A stretch of DNA of 64,000 nucleotides from Cycas panzhihuaensis (lineage: Eukaryota; Cycadophyta), in NCBI GenBank assembly GCA_023213395.1, contig CM041465.1, positions 78,685,741 to 78,749,740 of the forward strand. The letters are read 5' to 3'. The notes beneath the pieces were generated by a model that was not told where the DNA came from, searched no databases, and worked only from the letters and a program-made list of their open reading frames with translations. Position 1 is the first letter of the stretch, and each line of letters begins with the position of its first letter. The position numbers and the translations under genes are program-made. Positions 32,385 through 41,817 of the stretch are shown in pieces.

Positions 32385-34716
32385 GTTTCAGTTGCAAGGC
32401 TTGAAGCTAGCAGATAACTTGGAAACTCAAAGCTTTCGTCGCTTAAGTTCCACTTTCTAACGAAACCAACAGTTCTGATCTTACTAGAAGATCCAACAAC
32501 TGAATGGAATGATGAGGGGTGGAGGACTAGGCTATGGAGTTGGTCCAACCCTGATCTATAGAGGAGATCCAACAGTTGGCCAAGTTAAATCTAGGACAAG
32601 GCAGGTAGGGTTGATCTGCATGGACGTACCATGCTTTCCCTGGGATTCACAAACAATAACACCCTTTTCGAACCTCCTTTCCTCAAGCAACCTTAATTGT
32701 CGCAATCGACAAGATGGTCAGTTGGTCCCCTAGGGAATGCACCAAGCTTAAGGTTATTTCAGAGGCAAGGTTTGAACTTTTTTGGGCCTCTCCAACAAGA
32801 TTTTTAAAGTCACTTTTTAGAAGGTTAAAGTGAACTTTAAGATTTATTTTACTTGGATGATGTACTTATGAAAGTGCTTGATTAAGATTACAATGAAAGA
32901 GGCTTAAAAAATAAGCAATCTAGTATATCAAATGAACATTTAAAGTGTTGTTTACAATGAACACTTAATGAGGTGAGAGTGCTATGCAAATCCAAGTAAA
33001 CAAAAAAGATGCTTGAGTACAATGAGTTTTGCAAAAATAAGTACTTGAAAAGATGCTAAGTACTCAAAGAAGCAAAGCAAAACCTTGTGATGAAAATACA
33101 AGTGGGTTCCTTTTAATGCTCAAGAGTGAAGAGAAGAAGACCACTTGCCAAATAAGGACACCAAGCACCAAGTGTTGGGACTTTAAAATAGTCCCAACGA
33201 TAAAAAAATGAAGTGATTTTATTAAGTAAGAAGCATTCTTGAGCCCTTTTTGTGACTAAGGGCAATAGGTCACCATGCAAGGTGCCTTAAAAAAGAGTGT
33301 TGAAACAGTAATAAATATCACTTTTGACAAAGTATCAACACTTAAAATCACTTTCAACAATACTTTTTATCACTTATAAACATGGAATAATTGTAAAATA
33401 AAGCTTGAAATGCCTAAAAACAAAGGTTGAAATTTAAATTTTTTGCAACTTTGAGCAATAAGGACACCATGCAGGGAGCCTTTGAAAATGCTTTAAAATA
33501 AGTATTTTTAATCTTCAAAGAAGTGAGATTGACTTAGTATTAGTGATTTAATGAGATCACTAAGTACTAAGAAGATTTTTAGCTCCAAAAGTACAAAAAA
33601 AAAGATTTTTCCCTTAAGAAAATTTAAACCAAAGGTCACCATGCAAGGTGCCTTGACTAAGAAAAATAGTTTAATAAGAGGAAAATATCACTTTTAATAT
33701 AGAAAGTCACTAAAGTACCTTGGTTTAGTCTCTCTCTTACTAAAATGGAGTCAATATGATTAAAAAACTGAGAGAAATACTAAGGTAACCTTGAGGTTGG
33801 CTTAAAAAGGTGTTTTTTTCAATACTTTTAAGTGAATTAAAGGCACTTAGTATAAACTTTAGACCAAAAAGAGTTTATATAAAAAGGAATATATTAAGGA
33901 TATCCAATGTTTATAACCTAATGTTAAAAGGTAAATGTTAACAAAACGAAATTTTCGAAAAAAAATGGTCGACGGAGGAGCCGCCGCCGTTTGTGCGGCT
34001 GCGGAGACGAATAGGTGGTTCGACCTCCCTGTATACTCAGTGGAATCGACCGAAACTTTAGAGGCAGGTCTTCATTAGTCCAACGGAGGTGCATCTCAAA
34101 TATGAAGTGTTTTGACTGAGTCTGCAATGAGAACGAAGCAGGAGAGCTAAAACAGAGGGCGCACAAGCCAGTGAGAGAAAATGACAGCCGTACGACTATC
34201 TAGGGTCTGAAACCCTTCAACAATGCACCAAAAAACTTCTTTGAGGTTTGATACACCTGCATGCGAGTCAGTACGTGGACAGCTAGTCTGATTTAAGAGA
34301 AAAGAATAGAGAAACCTCAATTTCTTAAGTAGAAATCACTGAAAACAGTGATAAATCATCCCATCTTTGTTAGAGAAATGTAGAATATCAGATACAGATT
34401 AGAGACAATTGAATAAGACAGATCTGCCCCATTTTTTTGCAAAATAAATTTTTCTTAAAGAAAAATTAAGGAAAAAGCACTGTTTTTTAAGAAAACAGTG
34501 TTGCACCCTTGATAGAGATCTAAAAAAAAAAATTAGATCTGAAAGTAGCCTTGCTCCAGCTTTTAGTACTGCTCCAGAAGCTTGAACCTGCAAGAAATAG
34601 GTCTCAACAAACCTTGGATCGCCTTCGGAGGGCGAAGGTCGTCACCAAGGGTTTGTAACCCTTCTTTGAATCTCCTTGAGTAGAAAAATCAGAACAAAGG
34701 GAACTAGTCTCCTCTA
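32385..34716 (-). other. Cop-2 leader with hairpins and repeated CACCATGCAAGGTG
   Basis: 2.3 kb between primer site and gag, without a protein. It holds a perfect hairpin GTTGGGACT / AGTCCCAAC (33174-33198). A phrase near CACCATGCAAGGTG lies at about 33272, 33472 and 33635. A CpG-rich patch is at 33966-34012. Two hairpins lie close to the primer site: CCTTCG / CGAAGG (34622-34638) and AAGGGTT / AACCCTT (34647-34663). The part 32662-33640 is repeated at 45126-45925. Confidence 0.7.
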
Positions 34717-34728
34717 GCTCTAATACCA
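34717..34728 (-). promoter_or_regulatory. Cop-2 primer-binding site
   Basis: The minus strand reads TGGTATTAGAGC two bases inside the 5' LTR, the copia initiator-Met site with one C-to-T change. Confidence 0.88.
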
Positions 34729-34730
34729 AA

Positions 34731-35283
34731 TTTGAAAAATGGACTAATGGCCTTACAATCCCAAGATCTAGAAGGTAGGTTCACTCTAGTTCTAGAAAGC
34801 AAAAATGCTAAACAAGTATGAAACTATAAGATGAAACATAAGCAAGATAAAGCATGAAAAGAAGGAGCAAGAAAAATGATACCAAAGATGAGGAGTTGGA
34901 ATTGGTCCAACCTCCAAATGAATAACAGTTTGATTAGCAAATTGGCAGCATAACAATACAACTCCAACTCTATATGAGAACAATGAGGAGAGGTCTCATT
35001 ATATAGAGTGGAAGGAGAGACCTAAGGCATTGGATGTTTGACAAGTGTCAAACACCCAAGGTACATGCTTTGCATGTAAGACATGTGTCCTTTTAGGGCT
35101 CTCAAGTGAGCAAAAGTGCATGGGGGTCCATTTGACCCTTTAGTGACAATGTTGTGTCACTAGAAAAAAATGTGGGTGTGCACTTTATCACTTAAGTGAT
35201 AAGTCACCCCTAAAGTACAAAAGTACAAATATTACATGACAAATAAAGTACATAGTCTTAACATGTAAACATAAGGTTTAACA
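34731..35283 (-). repeat. Cop-2 5' LTR
   Basis: 553 bp, partner of 27899-28451. TATA box CTATATAA is at 34999-35006 on the minus strand. Its inner end has lost the terminal CA (plus strand TTTGAAAAATGG against TGTGAAAAATGG). Confidence 0.95.
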
Positions 35284-37751
35284 CTAAAGACTTGGATGAG
35301 GGACCACCATTGAGGGGTTTGGTTATGGTAGAGACTTTAGTTGCTTCCACCATGTTAATGGTCTTTTTAGGCTCCTTGCCCCTACGAGGTGGTTTATTTT
35401 CAAAGCTTGTTTTTTTAATGTCACATTTGGGTGATGGGGAATGTTTCTTTTTGGACTTAGAATCTGAATCCTCATCTTCACTATCATCCTTGGGTTTGGC
35501 TGTCCTTATTGTCGAGAGGCTTCTTACTATGGTCAGGTAAGGGATCCTTGTAGATCGATTGATCTTGATTTGGCCATGAGATAGGTTTGTCATTAGCTTA
35601 ACCATTGCAAGCAAGCACCTTAATCTTGTAATAGTCATCTTGATCATGCTAATCGGTCCTATGGTAGGGACACTAAGGTGTCTATTTAGAGGGTTGACTA
35701 TTGGAATCTTGATCTTTCTTTTGCTCAGCATAATGGACAACTTTTGTTTCTTTTTCAACTTTAGGAGTAGGAGATGAATAAATACAAAAATTGGTGTTGA
35801 TAAACCTCTCCAAGGGCCAAATAGTAGATGTAAGGTGATCTTAAGTATGATCACCTTGGGAAGGTTTTGACTCTTGGGTAGAGTTAGATTTGTCTCTAAC
35901 TATTGGGGGCTTATACAATTTCTTAACCCCGGCTTGAATCTCAAATGCTTCAAAAGCTAATCATTTTTCAATGGCTTTATCGTAGGAAGTGGGACCTAAT
36001 TTGAGAACCTCAAGATGGACCTAAGGCCTCAGGAATTAGTGTAGACATTGAAAAGCAAGTCATTGTTTAAAGGGTCCTAATAAGCATGGACTAGGTCCTA
36101 GAATTGACGAACGAAGTCTCTAGATAACCCATCATCATCCTGTTTGACCAGAAGGAGGTCTTAGTGCCAATCTCGAATGGTTGGGCTACATCAAAATATC
36201 TTGTAAAAGTATTAACCAATTGTTGGAATGTGAAGATCAAAGCTAGCTGAATCACGTAAAACCACTTTAGGGCATCACCCTAAAGGGTCTTAGGGAGCAA
36301 ACACATCATAACATGGTCATAATGGAGGTAGTTGACACAGGAAGGAGTAAATGCTTGAACATGCCTTCCCAGTCTTAAGTAGATTCCCCTATAAACTTAG
36401 GCAACTTTGGGATGAAAGGAGGTAGAGAATATAGGAGAACCTCTTGTGGAAAGGGGTTCCTATTGTAGTCTACATAAGACCTCCCTACCCTTAGTGCAAG
36501 AGTTGCCTGAAGCACAGTTTTGGGAGGAGTGGGATTCTCAGGTGCTTGACCATAAGTATGATGCCCAATGTGAAAAGTAGGTTATTGCCCTAGAAACCTA
36601 GGGTTAGGCCATGTGGTGGAATATGTAGGATTTTCCCCTTAAGGGAGGAGGTCCCCTAGATGTAGAGGAGTAGAAGAAGTGTATGATCTAGGACCAACAA
36701 GTTAGGTTGGATAGCCCTGCTGAGTAGGAGTGCATATTGTACCATAGGAGAGTATGTGAGTTTGCCATGACTAGGTGGCCTGTGTGTAGGGGGCCTAGTA
36801 GCTCATGCTATGAGTGAAGAATGGACATTGATAGGTAGTAGGTTCTTGATGATCATAGGTAGGATAAACAAGTGTCAATCAAGTAGGAAGTGGTCACATG
36901 GAGGTGATTTATGATTGAGGAATATGTAAAGGGGTTATCCCAAGTAGGGTAGAACATCCCAATTGATTGACCAATATTTACTAGTGGTGGAAGAGGAGTA
37001 TATATGCAAGAGTGAGAAGCCACTAGTCTAGTATAATGGTGAGAAGATAAAGGCCCTCATTGAGGGCCTAGGTGAGGTGCCTCTAGTGGGGTGGGGATTG
37101 GTACACAAAAGTAGACTCCGTGTGATAAGCCTAGATATAATTGACAGGATTAACACCTATAGAATATGTATATGTAGGAGGTATATGTCCCCTAGATCCT
37201 ACTTAAGGATGTGTGAGTAGGCATGAGTTGGATCAACTAAGTGAGTAGCCTACTCATAAGGATGTAAGAAGTGTGGTGGGGAAATGGATATAGTTTCTCC
37301 ATGATTAGCCTAAAAGCCAGAGTCTTGGTAGTCCACTAAGGGACCATGAGATGTAGACCCATCAATCAAGGAAATATTATCAACCACGTCATTTTGTTCT
37401 TCATTAAATAACTTATAAGGACTAAGACTAACTAGGTCTCCAAATGGATCCACAGTTGTATCCCGTTGGATAGGCGGAACAATGTCATACTCTGTAATAC
37501 TAGTCTCACAACCTTTTGAGAAACTAAAAGCGGGCACCTGACAACATGTAGAAGAACCCTCAAGTGGAAGGCCCTAGATCCTTCTAGACTATCTAGGTTG
37601 TGGGATGGGGGGAATATCCATTGGGAAAATGAAACAAATGAAGGATGGGATGTGGAGGTATCACCTCAGTAATAAGAAAAGAATATAGATGTGTCAAAGT
37701 AACCTCAAGTAGTATGGATAGATGAATATGCAACTAGGAAGTTTTGGCAAC
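35284..37751 (-). pseudogene. Gyp-1 gag and short leader
   Basis: The minus strand shows an acidic N-terminal part (open at 37537-37310). A long Gly/Pro/Tyr-rich segment with many stops follows (37300-36500). The capsid core at about 36420-36030 reads PPFIPKLPKFIGES, DALKWFYVIQLA, FTFQQLVNTFTRYF. A Lys/Ser-rich basic tail (35854-35290) reads SEDEDSDSKSKKKHS and KPPRRGKEPKKT. I see no CCHC zinc knuckle, though stops may hide one. The end joins the protease frame across Cop-2. Confidence 0.72.
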
Positions 37752-37769
37752 TCCCCAGTATGGTCATTA
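37752..37769 (-). promoter_or_regulatory. Probable Gyp-1 primer-binding site
   Basis: The minus strand reads TAATGACCATACTGGGGA four bases inside the inferred 5' LTR end. It matches the better preserved TGGTGACCATACTCGGGA at 62028-62045 next to the Gyp-4 LTR, and a third relative at 51231-51241. The primer tRNA was not identified. Confidence 0.6.
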
Positions 37770-37773
37770 GAAA

Positions 37774-40052
37774 TGGTAACATAGCTAGGATAGGTCCTCA
37801 ATACCTCAAAGGAGAGGAAGAAATAACTCGACACGTACCTCTCAAGTCCCTCTTGAATAGAAAGGAGATGACTTCTTATGTGTGTGTGAAGAAGTGAATT
37901 TTAACTAACCACTAGCTAACAAATGAACAAAAGGCAATGACCAAAAGAAAACATAGAGAAACAAAGAGCAAACAATCCCTAGTTATTTCTCCTTGGGGAG
38001 ATAAACAACCAACAAGAGCTCCCAAGAATCAGGAGAGCCATTGGGACTATTGCCCCAAATGAAGACACCCTTGGGCTTCCTAGACTCCATCCACCCCAAC
38101 CCCCTATAAGAACCTAGCCCTCTACCCAAAATAAAGGTAAAAGAACTATGTCGTGTTATCTTTAGAATGGGAGGATTAACGAGAGAAGAGGTTGGAAGGA
38201 GATAGGACTATAAGATATATATATTCATGGATAGGTCAATGGGGAATCGTGCTTGTCAGTAACAATCCACCCTCATGGTTGTGGAAGGTCTAGAGTTGTC
38301 CGTTTCCTTCTTCTACTAGCCTCATCAACTCCCAAAGGTGAAAAATATAAGAAGACACTACTCTCAATCCAAAATATGGTAGTAGACTCTCTCAACCACA
38401 AGTGATCAATATAGTCACTTGTCACCTTTGGCATTCAAAGCATAGTAGGAGATTAATAACAAGAGAAATTAATCTCAAAAAAGGATGAGTTTGTATGTCA
38501 GGGGCAACATTTCTTGATCAATCAAAAAAACTTTCACAACGAGAAGTAAAAGGAGGGTGAGTTTGTATGCCAAGGGTCTCAATTCCTAGTCGATCAAAAT
38601 CTTCATCACTTAAGGGAACAAGACCTGGCCTAGGGGAAAAACAAACAAGAAGCCTCTAAATGCAGGCTAGATACACACTTTAAGATTTCATGCAACTAGG
38701 ACATAACCTATATTATGCAAACATGCCAAACAAGGAATGCACACTAGCTTAATACACTTAAATGCACACTATATGTCTATATTCTTTTCCCCTTTTACTT
38801 CCTTTTTTGTTTGTTAAAATAAATGTACATAATATCTACCCTAATGCACACACAAAAGAAGGTAAATATGAGTTCTTTCATTGCACTTACTCTTATCCTA
38901 GTTGCAAAATGTATATGGGTTCCTTAGCTTACACACTTCTTCCTCTTTGTTTTTACAAAATAGATGCCCTATTTATAGTAAAATGAGAGATATGGGGCTA
39001 GGATGAAGCCATGGTAAGATGGCCCATGGTTTTGCAAAAAGTTTACAACAAAAAGGTGAGAAAAATCTGAAATGGCTTCATTCTTATTGTTTTGCGCCCA
39101 TTATAGTGAAAAATGTGATGATCAATGAAAAACAAAATTTCAATAAAACTGAAAATGTGACAATCAGAATAAAATGCAATAAGTGATAAGATTGCATTTT
39201 TTATGGTTGCACAAAATTATGAAAAATGAGATAAGTCCATGAAAAATGCAACAAATAATTGGAAAACACAATTTGACATATTTTGTTTGTTACAATTGTT
39301 ATGAAAAATGTGATAAATTTCTCAAAAATGCATCAAATTCTACAAAAATGCAATAATTTTTTTAAAAATGTAACAAATTTTGCAAAAATATGATAAATTC
39401 GAAGAAAAATATGACAAATTCTACAAAAAGCTAACATCATAAAAACCTTTATAACTTTCGCATACGACATCAGAATTTAGTGTTGTCTATTGCATTGGAA
39501 AGCTAATTCATGAGGCTTCGCAATGGTGGAAACAAATCACAATTTAAAGACATAATAAAATTTGGGGATGAAGAGAAAGTTAAGACAATCATGAAGTAGA
39601 GGTCATATTTTTCACTGACACATGTTTTGTGGAAACCTTCATAACTTTCTCATATTACATCAAAATTTAATGTCATATTTATTGAGTTGGAAAGCTAATT
39701 CATGTGGGTTCAAAATGGTGGAAATAAATTGCATTTTAAGGACATAATATAATTTGGGTATGAAGAGGAAGTTGAGACAATCATAAAGCAACAAACCCAG
39801 TCATCTACGTTATGAAATCACGTAATCTTAGAGAAATCTCTTGGAGTGAACTTGGAGGAATTTTATAATTTTACACACAATGATCTATCATCATAGGCAA
39901 TAAAAAAGGACCACACTAGCACAAAAAACATCCAACAAAACAACGCCACCATCATGTAAACAATGAAAATCACACTGTCATCAATGAACACTAGATAGTA
40001 GGGTAAAGAATCAAACCTAACCATGCCAAAAGGGGCGGAGAATGGTGAAATA
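37774..40052 (-). repeat. Gyp-1 5' LTR (short form)
   Basis: About 2.28 kb, homologous to 16635-20112 but lacking about 1.16 kb found there. TATA box (CTATAAATAGGGCA, minus) is at 38965-38978. The same AT-rich array (39100-39430) and two-copy repeat (39440-39800) are present. Confidence 0.82.
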
Positions 40053-40135
40053 GAGACCATTAAAATGAGTCTTTATAGAGGAGGTTGGTCAAGGGGGCGA
40101 TAAGGGAAGCGTATGTAAGGACTTGGTTCCTTAGC
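40053..40135 (-). pseudogene. Gyp-2 RT/RNase H junction fragment (other side of Gyp-1)
   Basis: The minus strand from about 40135 reads YASLIAPLTNLLYKDSF, a stop, then WS. This matches the gypsy motif Y....APLT.LLKKD.F.W that ends RT and begins RNase H. Joined to 16634, the frame continues into IASEAFSHLKSIMSS, so this is the displaced upstream part of Gyp-2. Upstream of 40135 (higher coordinates) I could not follow RT. Confidence 0.8.
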
Positions 40136-40854
40136 CTTCCTTGGTCATGTTATATCCCTAGTAAACATGTAAAATATATCTTTCTTTCTTAGTATTGTTC
40201 ATCCCATATGAGGTGGATACTTGATTCATTCTTTACCAGGTGTAGGGATGCACCATTTTGGTCTTATAGTTTAACAAGTATTTCTATGTAAAGATTGTAA
40301 TCCATTCAAACTTCAATTGTTCAACAGCTTAATCAATGTAAAATCACTCTTTGTTTGTTCCTTGCATAACACAAAAATAGCTATATTACTTAGATGGGCA
40401 ATGCAAAAAGAGGAGAACATGATATGAACGAGGGAATAAGAGGGAAAAAAACTAGTGTAATGGTAGGTGCTAGATTCAGAGACTTTCATGACTAGTTTGG
40501 GTGGAAGACTCAATTGTCCATTATACATTTTGCAAGGATTAATTCACCATGTTAAAAGGGAGGCTTTTAGCTTTCCATTGAGTGGTGAAAGTCCAAAAAC
40601 AAAAAGGTTATGTAAAATTAAAGTTGGAGGGTCAAAATTCCAATGTTGCAAATGTTGAAAAACTCAATGAGTTGGTATGTTTGAAAGGGAGAAAGGCCAG
40701 CTTAAATTGTTTTCTATCCTTTGAAAATCATCCCATAGTGAAGAGCATCCTTTAAGCTTTCCAATGACTGGTGAAACTCTAGAAACAAATGTCTGAGAGA
40801 GAAGTTATGAGCATTTGAATTGGACCCTCAAGTTGGGTTTTTTTAAAAGAAACA
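40136..40854. other. Unrecognised DNA
   Basis: No domain was recognised. Short frames on both strands have no family character. The end merges into the degenerate tandem array at 40855. Confidence 0.4.
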
Positions 40855-41370
40855 TTTCGCATTTTTGTAGTCGGGTCATTGAGTGTGGACTCTTGTAGGT
40901 TGAAATACAAAGTTGCAAAACAAGGGTCGCAAGAGGAGAACCTTTTGCACTTTTGTACATGAGTCATTGAATGAAATCCAACAAATGGCAAGTTGTGAAG
41001 TTGCAAAAATAAAGGTCACGAGCAAAAAGCTCCTTGCAATTTCATAAGTGGGTTGTCGAGTATGAATATGTGATGATTGAGTTGCAAGGTAAAGTCATGA
41101 ATAAAGACCTTTTCACACTTCAAATATAGGCTTACAATGTCTAGGTTTTGAAGTTACGAAACAAAAGGATGGCAAGTTAAGGCAAGCATTTTGCAATTTT
41201 GCAAATGAGCTACTAAGTGAAAAATACATGTGTATGATTTTGAAGACACGAAATAAAAAGGCACGAACAAAGAACCTCTTTTCACCCTTCTGCAAATGAA
41301 CCATTGATATCAAACTTATGTGAATAAAATTGTGAAATTACGAAACAAATGATTTTGTAAGGGAGAAGCC
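40855..41370. repeat. Degenerate tandem array, about six units of 80-92 bp
   Basis: Each unit has the order: TTTTGCAAATGAGTCATTGAGTG, a variable part, TTGAAGTTGCAAAACAAA, GGTCACGAGCAAAGAACCT, then TTTTGCA. Units begin near 40858, 40948, 41037, 41118, 41198 and 41288. They are much diverged, so the array is old. It does not recur elsewhere in the window. Confidence 0.65.
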
Positions 41371-41505
41371 TAGATTTCAGAGCTCCATAGAAAGGATTTT
41401 AACTCACTTGTTTGAGGTCAAATTTGACTAATTCCATTTGCATTGGAATCCTTGATCGCGAGTCTACATTCTCAAGTAAGATAAATTATCCGCACCTATG
41501 AGATG

Positions 41506-41803
41506 TGAAAAGGGTTAATGACATAAGGTCATTACATTAGTTGATTATTTCGAAAAAGGGTCTTAAGTGAACTTTAAATTAGATCACTTAAGTAAAATGC
41601 ACTTTCATATGCATTATGTGTAATTTCATTTAACCTAACTCTAATGCCCCCTCTCTCAATATAAAAGCAAAAGCTCAATGGAGGAGATTCATTCTTACCT
41701 CCCCATTTTGTGAGAGCTACTTTCTTTCTCTCAAGTCTCTCTTGCTCCCATGTTTGCCTTTGTGTTTAGTGCATGGAGATGAAGGATAGATCCACTCATT
41801 TCA
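41506..41803 (+). repeat. Cop-3b 5' LTR
   Basis: Begins TGAAAAGGGTTAATG and ends CTCATTTCA. It aligns throughout with 53005-53301 and 60103-60399. TATA box TATAAAAG is at 41660-41667. Confidence 0.94.
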
Positions 41804-41805
41804 TG

Positions 41806-41817
41806 TGGTATCAAAGC
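41806..41817 (+). promoter_or_regulatory. Cop-3b primer-binding site
   Basis: TGGTATCAAAGC, two bases after the LTR. It differs from the usual TGGTATCAGAGC by one base, and the same change is in Cop-3 (53304-53315), so it is a family trait. Confidence 0.88.

Larger units (their letters stand above)
27899..35283 (-). mobile_element. Cop-2: complete Ty1/copia retrotransposon nested in Gyp-1
   Basis: 7,385 bp, with 553-bp LTRs at both ends and a perfect 5-bp target duplication CTAAA (27894-27898 and 35284-35288). It is read on the minus strand: 5' LTR 34731-35283, primer site, 2.3-kb leader, gag from 32384, protease, integrase, RT, RNase H, polypurine tract 28452-28460, 3' LTR 27899-28451. The LTRs differ at about 21 of 553 positions (near 4%), making it the youngest complete element here. 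Gag has a 280-codon open frame and RT is broken by a single TAG, but further breaks in protease, integrase and RNase H make it non-autonomous. Confidence 0.96.
16635..40052 (-). mobile_element. Gyp-1: large Ty3/gypsy retrotransposon with long LTRs, carrying nested Cop-2
   Basis: Two long homologous segments (16635-20112 and 37774-40052) bound gag, protease, RT, RNase H and integrase on the minus strand in gypsy order, plus a second RNase H module downstream of integrase. Without Cop-2 the element is about 16 kb. It sits in the RNase H coding region of Gyp-2: joining 16634 to 40053 after dropping one copy of a 5-bp site gives a continuous WSHIASEAF reading. The flanking pentamers (GGAAC left, GAGAC right) match at only three of five bases, as expected after ageing. 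The very long LTRs, large size and extra RNase H suggest the Tat/Ogre group; that assignment is an inference. Confidence 0.87.

Noticed and set aside
35292-35540. Open frame of 82 codons on +
   Set aside because: Antisense to the Lys/Ser-rich gag tail of Gyp-1.
40855-41370. Regular repeats considered as a CRISPR array
   Set aside because: Units are diverged over their full length, with no short constant repeat and unique spacers, and the window is plant DNA.
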